A DNA stretch of 64,000 bases, from contig JAVLUZ010000190.1 of the NCBI GenBank assembly GCA_036768485.1, positions 386,751-450,750 on the forward strand, read 5' to 3'. Positions 52,201-62,124 of the stretch are shown here, piece after piece. Each line of letters starts with the position of its first letter. The stretch's first letter is position 1. Position numbers and translations under genes: made by a program. This DNA comes from Mermis nigrescens (Eukaryota > Nematoda > Enoplea > Mermithida > Mermithidae). The notes beneath the pieces were generated by a model. The model was not told where the DNA came from and did no database searches. It saw only the letters and a list, made by a program, of their open reading frames with translations.

Positions 52201-55200
52201 TTGTTTTCACTACTGCTTATAGATTGCCGAGATACGCTCAAAACTGTCTTTATTTTCACTTATCTCCTGACTGATGGTTCTCGAGATATCTGACTTCAAA
52301 TTTTCGGACCACCCAAACATTTTCTCCTGGATCCGCTAGCGGGCAGGCTACGTACGGTATTTATGTTAATATATCAGATCAATGAATAATCACAATATTT
52401 CAGCTTATTCTCGGCGATAGTTCTGATAGATTATGCTCAGACTTGTATGAAACAGACCATAAGTACGAGTAATTGTGAAATCTATTAATGAGACTTGTAT
52501 GTATTAAATTTCAGGTTTATAGTTCTTCATCTTCCGGCATAAAGCTGTTAAAAATAAAGCAGTTTCGAAGACAGGAGTAGCGTACAGTAAAATATTTGTT
52601 TTCAGTTCGATCATTTGAAAACCTCTCGTCAGATGGCCAGCGAAATTACTGACACAGGTGCTGTATTGTTCGATTTGCTATCAAAGGAAGTCGAACTTAG
52701 GGTACGCACGCACCTAATCGTAACAATCGCTATTTTTTGTTAGATTGTAATTTTTATTATTTTCACTAATATTTTTTGCATGACAGTGACACATCAGATG
52801 CTACCTTATTTAAGGAACAACGCTCTTTAGCACTAGCTCGACCTCTTGAAATCAACGATATCGAAAGGGCTCTGAAATCTGCTATTACTGCTGTTGAAGT
52901 AATGTGCGTTATCATATTAATTTGATTTATTTGCTACTATCAATACTATGTTGGTATGTCAATCAAAAATTTTTCAAAACTACTTTTGTTTCGGTTCCGA
53001 CACAATTTCTCAAGGATGATTCATTACAGTAAGCTGCATAGAAACCTTTTTTGTAGCTGCTCGCTAGATCGGTGAAAATGGATTTCCATGCACAACGTTT
53101 CGTGAAAAAGACTATAGTTCCTATAACATTTATACAGCATCAGCCTCGTTTTTTCAGCTTACAAATAGAGCATGAAGTCCTGCAGGTTATTTACTCAGAG
53201 TGCACAAAATAATTTTTCAATCTAATTTTTTTTTAAATACTGACTTTTCACAAATAATTCAAATATTGAAATCATAGGCAGTCACTAACAGACATGCACG
53301 TGGGGGAAGAGTGGTTTGGGGGCCTAAGACCCCTCCAGAATAGAATAATGGGGAATTTTCCGAAAAAAATGAGGCAAAATGAAGGCCAACAATGGATAAT
53401 AATTTAGAATTTTCTTCAAAAAAAAATGCTCTAAATTAACCAGAAACTGTGTAAGAACGTAATTTTAGGCTATTTTAGCGATTTAAAGAGTTTTCGAGGT
53501 CATTTTGGTAAAAAAACTCCATTTTTAACCCACCCCCGCGACCGATGACCTCATATCGGCCGTGTTGTGAATCTGTGGTCACCATATATAATCCCAAGGG
53601 GGGTTTACTCCCCCAGAATTAGCGATTTTCCGAAAGTTCCTAAAACTTTTCTAAAGATACATACGTAGAAGATGGTGCTTTTCTAAGCGTTTTTAGCTAT
53701 CTATTTGCTCAAAAGTGTCAAATTTTCGACGCTTCGCGCCATTATACTCATGTTTTGACTATATTTTGTTCAAATTATTCGACTTTTTTTGATATTTTTG
53801 AAATTTTTTATGTTTTTGTGCTCTAGAAAGATATAGCATCGTCAGAAACGCCGAAAAACGATGTTTTTGACGCGTACATACCATTTTCGAGCCCAAAAAG
53901 GCACTTTATAGTTGCAGCCCCTAGAATTCCTATACTGCGCATTTTCGGTAGTCACACCATACATCATGCACAGCATGCAAATTCTGGGGGCGTGAAATTT
54001 TATAGTGCTTTTTTTGGGCCCAAAATAGTGGGTACGCGTCAAAAGATCGTTTTTCGGCGTTTCTGACGATGCTCTATTTTTCTAGAGCATTAAAACACAA
54101 GAAAATTTTTAAAAAAATTAAAAAGTCGAATAGATTGAACAAAATGTAGTTAAAACATGAGTATGTGGTGCGAAGCGCCAAAAATTTGACACTTTTGAGC
54201 GAATAGAGAGCTGAAAACGCTTAAAAAAGCACCTTTCCTGCGAATTTTCAGGAAATTTTCGGAAACTTTTGGAAAATCGCGAATTCTGAGAAGGGATGAA
54301 AACCCACTAAGCTCCACATGATCATGTCTAGTCACTACTAGTCTTGTTTTATAACTACAATATCAAAATAGTGCGTTTATACCTTTTCATACTTTTTGCA
54401 GTTCAAATTTTATCAGGTCGATCGCCTCAAAATGCTTAATCGCTCTAAGCGTCGAATTGTACACCGTCATGAAAAATGGAAAATAAGGAATAGTAAAAAA
54501 ATGATTGAATTAAATGTAATAAATAATAAATAACTTTAGGAAGCAAATAAAGTGTGGCACAAAAAAATCCGTATTTCTCAACTTACGAGATTGATGGCTG
54601 TAAAAATTTTAGTTTTCAAATTTTTCGTTATCACTGCCAAATTTCAACCATTTTTCTAGCATGCGTTTCTTGTGTTTGGGTCATTACATCTTATTTAATT
54701 TATTTATAGGAGGAAGTACGGCAACTATCGATCTCACTTGATAATGTCGCATCTGATGAGGCTGCATTGGATGCGAAAGTTGAAAAAAAGAAAGGCCGAA
54801 TTAGAGCGTCAACAAAAACGACTAGCACAGCTTCAGGGCGTTAGATAAGTGTACAAAACACTGTTTTTTGTACAAAAACTTCGATTTTTTTGTACAATCG
54901 AAACCCGGCCGAAAACTGCCTAGAAACTTAATGCGCTAAAACTCCTTTTTGATGAACAAAGCTCGGTCCACACATCTTTGTACGAGCCTCAAAATGTTTG
55001 TCCCGTACGAAAATAAAAACCAGTGATTAATGTTATAACCAGCCGTGTTGCAAATCTCATTAGGGTTTTAGCTCTTAATTGAGGACCAAAAGGGATTTCC
55101 TGTCACACAGTTTGAAATACCACAGTAATTCTTTATCTGCAGCGCATATCTTCCATGATTTTTTGCATTCATATAAAGTTATCAAGCTTTCGGAAAAATC

Positions 55201-58200
55201 CCAGGCAGTGTTTTGGGATGGACCCGTGACAGCGAGACCCTTGTTCTTTAAACTAGGCTGGCACCCAGGGTAACTGTTTGTGGTAAAAGTGCATAAGGAT
55301 TTATGTTCAATGATTCATTAAGTACATATCTTGGTTTGCAGGATGACGCCCCTTACTACAGGCTGTGGTGAGCCATTGAATTTGCGTCCGGTTTGCCGGA
55401 CGGCCCTTAATGAAGGTTTGAAGTATTTTCATGCTTTCGTAACGTACACAGACAAAATATGGAAAAAAGTATGAAGTGAAGTTTTTATATTAGAAAATTG
55501 GAACTGAGTATATAGAAAAAAGTCAGGTGAAGTTTGAGCTTACTTTTTGTCCGTGTCCTGTAATATAGGAAAGAGGTACATAGTTTAATCGCAAACCTAC
55601 GAGTTGTTTTTTAAGCCAGCTTACATGGATGAGTATGAGAAGCTGGAAAATGAGCTAAAACAGCTGTACGCTCTGTATGTGCAGAAATATCGGAATTTGG
55701 CTTACCTGGAACACATTCAGGCTAATTACGACAAAATAGAGCTAGAGAGAACTGCGGTAACAATTAATTTTCCGTGTCATAGCAATTTTAGTCCGTGTGT
55801 TGTTCTTCAGGAAAGCGAGGCCAGAATACGAAAATTGGCAGAAAAGATGCGTGAAGATGAGCAAGCGAAACTTGCTTCATTGGAGGTAGACTTTGGAGCG
55901 AATGATGATAAGCCTATGCGCCAATCAGGTGCCCAATTCATCTTGTCTCACAAATACTGATACATGTTTTCTGGACTTTTAAGAGCAAGATGAATCATAA
56001 TTATTATTTGGCCCATTAAAATTGTAGCATTACAATAAAATGTTTTTGCTATTTTAGATCAAGGTCCAAAAGTCTATGGAAACATAACAGGCGCTGGTCT
56101 CAGCGAAAATGAAGAAGAAGACGAAGAGGTAAGTCACCATAATTAAGCTGACCATTATTCGTAGCAATTAATATGGAAAGACGCACATTCATATCTATAC
56201 AGGCTCGTATCCTGGATTTTATTCAGGGGAGGGCTGAAATTTTGGGATCAGATATTTCGAGAACCATTAGGAGATTGGCAAAAATATAAAAGCATTCATG
56301 AGCATTATGTAATAGTGAAGAAAAATTCCAAGAAAAAAATTTAAAATGCTTCTATCTTTGTATTTAAGAAAATGAATGCGCCGAAAAAATTTGACACATT
56401 CTACTTGTCTAGCTTAGATTTGAGTGGTTTTTAGTGGGCTAGAAGACAAAAATATAGATAAAGAATAAATCAAATTCACGTTCTCTATGTCATAACTCAA
56501 ATTTGAGCTGTTTTGAGTGGGCCAGAAGACAAATACTATACGTGAACAATAAATCCGGCGTGAAGCGCCGAAAAAATTGACTTTTGATGTCATATTCAAA
56601 TTTCGGTGATTTTGAGCGGTTTAGTAGACAAAACCTTACAAACCATAAACGGAAAATTATGAGTTCCCACGTTATCGTGCCTATAGCATCTTGACAAGCG
56701 TCGGGTGGATGCTTGTAAGATTCTTATAATCTTATCCTTTTTCTTGTTGATGCTTATGGTATTGCACGATTTCATAAGCAAATGATACTGCTTACAAGTA
56801 ATCTTGTAAGATATCAAATTCTTATAAGATAGCTTGTACCATCTTGCATATTTGCCTACCTTAGCTTTTTGCTTATATGCATTCATAAGCAAGGCAAGCA
56901 AAATGACAAGTAACTTTGCAAGATTTGATAAGTAAAAAGCAATTTTATAAGAAAATTAGCTGCTTGTTGCTTACAAGCATGAATAAGCAAACTTATAGGT
57001 CATAGTATGCATTATCGCAAGACAACTTTTTTGCTTGTTTCTGCTTGCAAGCACTGACAAGCAGAAGAGCAAGATAAGTTTTAAATATATCTACGGATTC
57101 ACAGTGACGTTTTATCAGACTGACCAGAAATGATTTGGAATGAAGTCAAATACTTGTAGGTACAGAGTCTGATTACTTTAACTTTATGGTTTCTCTTGAA
57201 TTCAATTAATCCGCATGCGTAAGGCCACACAAATGGTTAAACGGAAATTTAATAAAATTGAATTAAAATTAAGTCAATTAAATAAAATGAGTCTTTTGAA
57301 ATTTTCACAAGCGTACTAGTTACTGCTAAGCAACTCCAGTGATGCAGAAAATATTGCTAAAGCAAGTGGTGCACCTGCCAGTCTCCTCATAAGGTTATTT
57401 AATGTGTATTATTCATCCTCATCGGCTTTTTTCAAGGAAGGCTATAATTGTATACATAAACACGCTGAGCCAATCGTGCTTATAAGTCATGAAAACAGGC
57501 CAAAATTCTTACAAAAATAATTAAACGCTTATAGTTTTATTCAGCAATCCAAAATCTTGTAAGACGTTGAAAGTCTTAGCCAACCTTCAGCTATCGGAAA
57601 TTTTTGAAAACTTTATAAGGACTAAATAAAATGTGCTGGGTTGCTGCCGTTTTTGGTCCGAAATTCGCATTTTCACGTCAGAAATAGCTTTTTATGAATA
57701 CACACAATAATCGTGGTGGTGATCATTCCTGGGCGTGGGGGGTTTGGGGGCATGCACCATAAGTGGGCAGCTCCGAAATTCTGGGGAATTCAAAATTTTT
57801 CAAGAGTCGAATATTGGCCTACAAATAGTGCTATGATGAAATACACCATTTTTGAACGTTTCTCGTCGAGCTATATCGATTTTGCATCAAAAAATCCAAA
57901 AAAAAACATAAAATTTTTCAAGAATGAAGTGTGGGGTATTGTTGGGCTTATCTGGGCGCGGGGGGTTTGGGGTATGCATCCCCCAGAAGGCAAGTACCCA
58001 ACAAGAAATGGCAAATACCCAACAATCCCCCCAGAATGTCAGTTTTTGGATTTTTTTGCTTTTCCCGAGTTTTTTTATGCCAATCGATAGAGCTCGACGA
58101 GAACCGTTCAAAAATGGTGTTTTTTTCGCCATAGCACCATTTTTAAGGCCAATATTTGACTTCAAAAAAATTTTGCACCCCCTCTAGACCTTAGGAGCCG

Positions 58201-60709
58201 CCCACCTATGTTGTTGATTATTTCCATTTTCTTGTTATGCATTTGGCCATCTGGGGATGCTTACCCCCCACCCCGCCCACATGTGGTATGCACCCCAAGA
58301 AAGCAAAATGCCTAACATGAAAATAAAAATACCCAGCAATACCGCCAAAATTTCAATTTTTGAATTTTTTGCTTTTTTCATGATTTTTCGATGCCAATGG
58401 TTGACGAGGAATGTTCGAAATGGTGTTTACTTTGCCATAGTACCATTTTTAAAGCTAATATTTGACTTTGAAAAATTTTGCACCCCCACAACTTTGAAGC
58501 CGCCTACCTACAGTCGTGCTGATGCTGCTTTTGGTCATATGTCTGAAATGAAGAAAATCAGCCTATGATTTTGATTTCCAAGAAAAAACAAAATATAAAT
58601 GGAGACATATTGTAGGTATATTACAATGAAATTCAAAGAAAATTTGACATAAGCCCAAATTGTTTTTTGTCCACCTATGTATATAGCTGCCCCTCCAAGT
58701 TCATCTTGAAGCTGTGAGGGACATACCTACATACATAAACAAGATTTAAACTTTAGACGCTTATAATTATGCACAACCAAATTGATGTTGTCAAATTTTG
58801 GGCAATTTTTAAAAAATCTTATACCTGCTTATAAGCACTTCTCTTTGCTATTAAACCCGTGAAGATTATGTTTCAAGTTCATATTAAGTGAATTCAAAAT
58901 ATCACGATTATCAAGCAGCGCACGCATGCCTGACTTTGGAGCGTCTTGCACAATAATGCAGATATAGATGTGTATTTGGTGGTTGTGCTCAGTGCACTGT
59001 AACTAAGACCGGCTGTCAAAACTTTTTGGTCAGCATTGCATGTGCTTCTAAGCACATGCAAGAATATGCTTATAAGATGCTTGCACGTTTTTATAAGCAG
59101 TCAGCTGGGATCTTGTAGAATTGCTTGTAGGGCAAGCACTTGCAAGCAAAATTATAAGTATGCTTGCAAGATAGGAATTCTTGTATTTTTTGTAAGTTTG
59201 CTAGTAAGAATTACGTTTTCTGTATGTTGGCAAGTAAGCACATGACAAGCAAAAGGTACAGCTCTTGCTAGAAAATTAACAAGCATTTCTATAAGATCTT
59301 ATTCGTAAGCATTGCAAGCACACATAACGTGGGTTTACTAGCTCAGAAGTACGCAAAAAACCTGTTTTGGCGGTGGTTTAGACGCACTTGGCAAATTTTC
59401 CAATTTTCCTTCAGGGAACCCTGGAGAAAATTTTTTTCCATTTTAGGGAGGAGGCTGGCCCCCGTACCATGAATACGGGTTGCAAGAAAATAAAAGCAGG
59501 ACCGAATGATTTTATACGAAATTTGGTTTAAAAAAATTTGCGAAAAATAATTTGACATTCCTAAAAAATTTTGAGGAATAATAATGAAAACGCTTGTTTC
59601 GTAATCTAGAAAGTCAGTTGCGAAAACATGGGTGTTAATGTGCAAGGTGTCGTATAGAATGGAAAACGAAAATTATTTTATTCCATATAAAATTAAACAC
59701 TTTAAATCAAATGAAGTTGTGAAAGAAGTTGCAATGAAAATACTTATATCTACATATATCGCTTGCACATAACTTATACCGCCCATGTATAATACCTAAC
59801 CTTAGGTGGTAAACTGCTTACCATATTCACAATCACAAGGTCAATCGGAGAGCTTTTTCATGATAAAATGGCATAAAATAGGTTCAAATACCAGAAATGA
59901 CCTGATGCTACTACCCTAATCTGCAGTTTCTGGTCAATTTTCAAGCACTTTTCCCGGAGAATTTTGATTTTTACGCATTTTTGGCGTTAATTTCGTTTTT
60001 TAGCCTGACATTTTCTATTCTTCCCTTCTGGGAGTCTTAGACTCGAAAAACCCCGTACATGCCCGGTATCTATTAGAAAAAGTAAAGTAAGCTAATTGGC
60101 AATGCGAAAAAATATCAGATCTATATAAACGTTGCATGTTCCATTTGAATTTCTATTGTAATATACTGGTTTAACATCTATAGTCTGATTCACATTACTT
60201 CATGCATAAATTTAAAGAACATTTATCGACAATAATCCGAGATTTTTAAATAATTGTATATCAGATTAATGCAATAATCTCAATCTGACAGCTTATTGTC
60301 GGAAATAGTTTTCAAAATTTATGATCGAACTTGTGTGAAACGGACTATACCACGCATTATTTTTCAATGCAAATTTATAAGCTTTTTAAATTTATGTTAT
60401 CTCTGTTCCCTGATGTATGGACGAATTTAATATCAGGGTGACAGTTTGATGACTAGCAGCGATGATGAAGCATTAGTCAATCAAGGGGACGAGAAAATGT
60501 TGGAAAGTACTCGAAGGGATCGGTTCACACGTAATGCTGGGTCACAAATGCGCACTGAAAGATGTGAAAAGGACACTACCGCAGCTTCGGTGGGCAGAAG
60601 AGCTAGTTTTCATCCCAGTGAATCATCTGATCATGATCAAACAGCTGATGCTGGACGGCTAAGCAGACGGAATAAACAATTCAACGATGATGATGATGAC
60701 ACCTTTTGA
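43227..60709 (+). CDS. CLUAP1: Clusterin-associated protein 1 / IFT38 (Qilin, DYF-3), complete with one apparent frameshift
   Basis: Eleven coding exons: 43227-43248, 43340-43451, 45714-45798, 48092-48274, 52606-52701, 52815-52898, 54710-54839, 55616-55756, 55811-55928, 56058-56128 and 60437-60709. They give 437 residues (human about 413), all phases compatible except a one-base excess in exon 7. The N-terminal calponin-homology-like half carries NFAEILRTVGFPRTIS, QIDTEQDR and KKLYQADGNAVKEMLKIA. The middle carries ARPLEIND and NVASDEA, then a long coiled coil with MDEYEK. The acidic tail ends DDDDDTF. CLUAP1 is an IFT-B (IFT-B2) subunit that binds other IFT proteins and is required to build cilia. 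An X-box-like motif lies 91 bp upstream. Recognition is unambiguous; whether the frameshift is real or a homopolymer error is open. Confidence 0.94.
43340..43451 (+). CDS. CLUAP1: CLUAP1 exon 2
   Basis: Acceptor TTTATTTCAG, donor AAAAG|GTAACA. It encodes FAEILRTVGFPRTISVDNF and LPNFKLVAEILIWLIK, the most conserved N-terminal block of CLUAP1 (FTEMMRALGYPRLISMENF in vertebrates). Confidence 0.95.
43452..45713. other. CLUAP1 intron 2
   Basis: Holds a GGTTTTAGACCCC...GGGGCTGACCCC repeat (44230-44490) of the GGTCAGCCGGTC family and a complete SINE (45289-45562). No other exon recognised. Confidence 0.5.
45289..45562 (+). mobile_element. tRNA-derived SINE with 12-bp target duplication
   Basis: ACTAGTGGCAAT is repeated exactly at 45277-45288 and 45563-45574. 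Inside, a pol III box A (TGGCTTAGTGG, 45297-45307) and box B (GGTTCGAAACC, 45339-45349) have tRNA spacing, followed by an unrelated body and a TATCACC-type tail (ATCACCTATCACCTATC). No closing acceptor stem, so not a tRNA gene. Confidence 0.88.
45714..45798 (+). CDS. CLUAP1: CLUAP1 exon 3
   Basis: Acceptor CTTTTCTGCAG, donor ATG|GTAAAT. It encodes IDSDYEIPLQIDTEQDRKIF with TEQDR, diagnostic for the family. The frame stays open past the donor for 18 codons, which an intron-retention transcript would translate. Confidence 0.93.
46922..47215. mobile_element. hAT-type MITE, probable
   Basis: GAGTGGCGCAGATATGG at the left and GGCCAGCTACGCCACTG at the right resemble inverted hAT ends; flanks AGAAATGG and AGAAAGAG agree at 6 of 8. 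In CLUAP1 intron 3 (45799-48091), otherwise unclassified. Confidence 0.5.
48092..48274 (+). CDS. CLUAP1: CLUAP1 exon 4
   Basis: Encodes IKVNPKKLYQADGNAVKEM, near identical to the vertebrate block, then a charged segment to donor AAG|GTATGA. The start is chosen after TTTTATAAAG because it preserves the family spacing. ATACAG six bases later (start 48098) is an equally in-frame alternative that would drop two residues. Confidence 0.9.
48398..48545. repeat. CACATGGGCGTGAGGG short repeat
   Basis: Same type as 2292-2424: GATCACACATGGGCGTGAGGG at the left and TTGCTGCCCATGAATG at the right. In CLUAP1 intron 4, whose remainder 48550-49640 shows nothing recognisable. Confidence 0.5.
49640..51179 (-). 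mobile_element. Helitron-like element, third copy
   Basis: Right end with palindrome GGTAGCGCTATCGCGCTACC and CTATGA|T (A before TC on the minus strand). An internal CTTTGCTAG|T at 49980-49990 is the end of the inner arm; the outer arm is missing, so the left boundary is uncertain. It carries an AGACAAACAAAG minisatellite (51058-51140) also found in the 38680 hAT-like element. Confidence 0.6.
51249..52349. repeat. GCGGATCC element with three GCGAAGC-type hairpins
   Basis: GCGCGGATCCAGGGGGCGG at the left and CTCCTGGATCCGCTAGCGGG at the right; hairpins at 51724, 51824 (variant) and 51931 separated by about 100 bp in a repeated frame (TCAAAACNGCTCAAATTYGAA). Related to 541-960 and 56205-56640 in reverse. 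Confidence 0.6.
52606..52701 (+). CDS. CLUAP1: CLUAP1 exon 5
   Basis: Thirty-two codons between GTTTTCAG and AGG|GTACGC. It encodes RQMASEITDTGAVLFDLLSK and EVELR, matching vertebrate RQLASEITSKGASLYDLLG and EVELR. Confidence 0.93.
52815..52898 (+). CDS. CLUAP1: CLUAP1 exon 6
   Basis: Acceptor CTTATTTAAG, donor GAA|GTAATG. It encodes EQRSLALARPLEINDIER; ARPLEIN is invariant in the family, and the 14-residue spacing from the previous exon matches human exactly, which selects this acceptor over ATGACAG and CATCAG upstream. Confidence 0.9.
53283..53560. repeat. GACATGCACGTGGGGG repeat
   Basis: A GAATTTTCTTC...CATTTTTAACCC interior parallels 10600-10760 and 61105-61330 in reverse. In CLUAP1 intron 6. 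Confidence 0.5.
53585..54330. repeat. Two CATGATCTTGGGG-family copies head to head
   Basis: Copy 53585-53955 and copy 53965-54330 are inverted about 53958, each with TTTCTGACGATG (or its complement) and a hairpin (53731, 54170), so the 745 bp can fold on itself. Confidence 0.65.
54710..54839 (+). CDS. CLUAP1: CLUAP1 exon 7, with apparent +1 frameshift in an A7 run
   Basis: Starts in frame after TTATTTATAG with SLDNVASDEAALDAKVEK, the conserved coiled-coil start. At 54783-54794 (GAAAAAAAGAAAGG) the frame changes: everything after it (AELERQQKRLAQLQG) matches the family only in the +1 register, while the literal frame runs into TAG at 54841-54843. Removing one A from the A7 run would restore family-like spacing. 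The donor is probably GGC|GTTAGA at 54840. A homopolymer error is the simplest explanation; a real mutation cannot be excluded. Confidence 0.8.
55616..55756 (+). CDS. CLUAP1: CLUAP1 exon 8: coiled coil
   Basis: Acceptor TTGTTTTTTAAG, donor GCG|GTAACA. It encodes PAYMDEYEKLENELKQLY, matching PCFMDEYEKTEEELQKQY, and continues as a heptad-rich coil (KYRNLAYLEHIQ). Two residues (VR in vertebrates) are missing at the junction with exon 7, unless an unusual AT donor there is used. Confidence 0.92.
55811..55928 (+). CDS. CLUAP1: CLUAP1 exon 9: end of coiled coil
   Basis: Acceptor TGTTCTTCAG; Glu/Lys/Ala-rich coil (ARIRKLAEKMREDEQAK), then an acidic linker. Donor ATCAG|GTGCCC is chosen because its phase joins the next exon. 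An earlier GAG|GTAGAC donor would be out of phase. Confidence 0.85.
56058..56128 (+). CDS. CLUAP1: CLUAP1 exon 10
   Basis: Acceptor GCTATTTTAG, strong donor GAG|GTAAGT. It encodes QGPKVYGNITGAGLSEN and an EEEDEE run, comparable to the vertebrate segment before the acidic tail (GRPGKRIVGTMQGG). Confidence 0.82.
56205..56670 (+). repeat. GCGAAGC-type dispersed repeat, left part
   Basis: Aligns with 541-957. It breaks at ATTATGAGTT (56670) and resumes at TTTACTAGCTCAGAAG (59334). Confidence 0.65.
56671..59333. mobile_element. 2.7-kb insertion with CCCACGTTA ends and TTATAAGCAAG-rich borders
   Basis: Ends CCCACGTTATCGTGC and GCACACATAACGTGGG are inverted. The 541-1000 copy shows the uninterrupted target GAGTTTACCAGC, implying a 2-3 bp duplication. 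The outer 350 bp on each side are dense in CTTGCAAGC, CTTATAAG and GCTTATAAGC. Nested inside are G/C-tract MITE copies (57725-58210, 58250-58510). Confidence 0.65.
60181..60347. mobile_element. 167-bp MITE with TA target duplication
   Basis: TAGTCTGATTCACATTACTT and the reversed CTTGTGTGAAACGGACTA form about 34-bp imperfect inverted ends flanked by TA. It lies 90 bp before CLUAP1 exon 11. Confidence 0.7.
60437..60709 (+). CDS. CLUAP1: CLUAP1 exon 11: acidic C-terminus
   Basis: Acceptor TTTAATATCAG, phase 0; 90 codons and a TGA at 60707-60709. It begins GDSLMTSSDDEA, is Ser/Asp/Arg-rich and ends FNDDDDDTF, like the vertebrate terminus DESDNDF. It lies 4.3 kb from exon 10 across a transposon-filled intron. 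No AATAAA lies close downstream. Confidence 0.85.
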   Translation, partial: GDSLMTSSDDEALVNQGDEKMLESTRRDRFTRNAGSQMRTERCEKDTTAASVGRRASFHPSESSDHDQTADAGRLSRRNKQFNDDDDDTF

Positions 60710-60789
60710 AACATTGCACGTATTACAAGCTTTTTGATAGGTAGGTACCTAAACGAAATGGAGAATTTTACGTTGCCGTGGTGACCAGG

Positions 60790-61350
60790 CATGCACGTTG
60801 GGGGGGGGGGTCCTGATCACACCTTGGCGTGGGGGGTTGGGGGTATGCACCCCGCACCAAAATACCCCCAGAAACCAAAATACCCCCCAGAAACCAAAAT
60901 ACCCCCCAGAAACCAAAATACCCCCCACAGAATTCAATTTTTGAATTTTTTTTGTTTTTTACGCAATTTGTTGATGCCAATGGATAGTGCTCGATGAGAA
61001 ACGTTGAAAAATGGAGTTTTCCGCCATACTAGCATTTTTAAGGATATTGTTTTGCCTTTAAGGAATATTGCACTCCCCAGAATTTCGGTGCCGCCCACCT
61101 ATGGTTCTGACCCCATAGAAAGGGAAAATGAAATTTTTTGGGGAAAATGAGGCAAAACGAATGCCAAAAATGGATGGAAAGAAATTTATTCAAAAGTGCC
61201 GTAAATTGGCCATAAACTGTGTAATAACGTAGTTTTAACACTATTTTAGCGCTTATACCAGTCTTCGAGTGGCCCAAAAAACCCAATTCTCGACCCTCCC
61301 CAGACCGGCTGCCCCCCAAATCGGCCATGCTGTGCACCTATAGTGGTGAC
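60790..61350. repeat. G/C-tract MITE copy followed by a GGTCAGCCGGTC copy
   Basis: 60810-61100 has GGGGGTATGCACCCC, four tandem AGAAACCAAAATACCCCCC units and CCAATGGATAGTGCTCGATGAG, ending GCCGCCCACCTATGG. 61105-61345 carries CCAGACCGGCTGCCCCC. Confidence 0.6.
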
Positions 61351-62120
61351 TAACGAGATGTGATTTCAACAGAGACTAATATATGTGAATTATCAAAAAA
61401 GAAGACTATTCACCCTCCGTTTACCGTGTCCTTGGATGGAGTCATAATGAATCACTTTATTGGCATTTTCCCAATCTTTCTTATCCTTGAGTCTAGAACT
61501 TTGTCTATCTCTGTTTGACTACAGTTAAATCGTATGTTTAGCTTGATGAGGATTTACAGAACAGTAAGAAATAAGCTTTTTTGGCCTATTTACAGTGGCA
61601 TCACAAAAACTCAAAATAGGAAAATAAGTTTCTAATTAGAAATTTAGTGGTTTATTCCTTTTCAGCTTTTCAAATGCATCCCCTGGCTGTGTTTAACACA
61701 ACAGAAATCTACTTTTTCTTGTTTTTGCATGCATGTCTAAATATTGCCTATTGTTATGCATTGTAATAGTTTTTTAGTCGTATCTCTTTCAAAATATAGT
61801 TTCATAAGAAGTAGCATACATATTCAGAAAGAGCATAAAAAATTCATTGAATGAAAGTAATAACTGTCAGAGTATGTAAAAAAGTGTAGTAGCTTAATAT
61901 CGACTATGAGTTTTCTTACCCTTCGACTTCAAAAAGATGACTGCAAACGGAGGGTTTTATACGCTTTCCATTCAAATTATTCTTGCAGAAATTCATCATT
62001 CCGCATATTGCGTTGTTTTCAATAAATCAGTTGAAATAATTAAATCTGGAATTCGTCTTTATTCCAAATTCTACCTTTGAAACGACGGCGGATTTAAAAA
62101 TAAAATCAAATTGGTGCAAT
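61351..62120. other. Unclassified intergenic DNA after CLUAP1
   Basis: AT-rich; an inverted pair CACCCTCCGTTTACCGT (61410) and AAACGGAGGGTTTTA (61947) hints at a MITE of about 550 bp. Nothing coding. Confidence 0.4.
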
Positions 62121-62124
62121 AGTC

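Noticed and set aside
60749..60980. Gly/Phe-rich minus-strand frames (GGYFGFWGVFW repeats)
   Set aside because: Translation of the AGAAACCAAAATACCCCCC tandem units in a MITE; no protein meaning.
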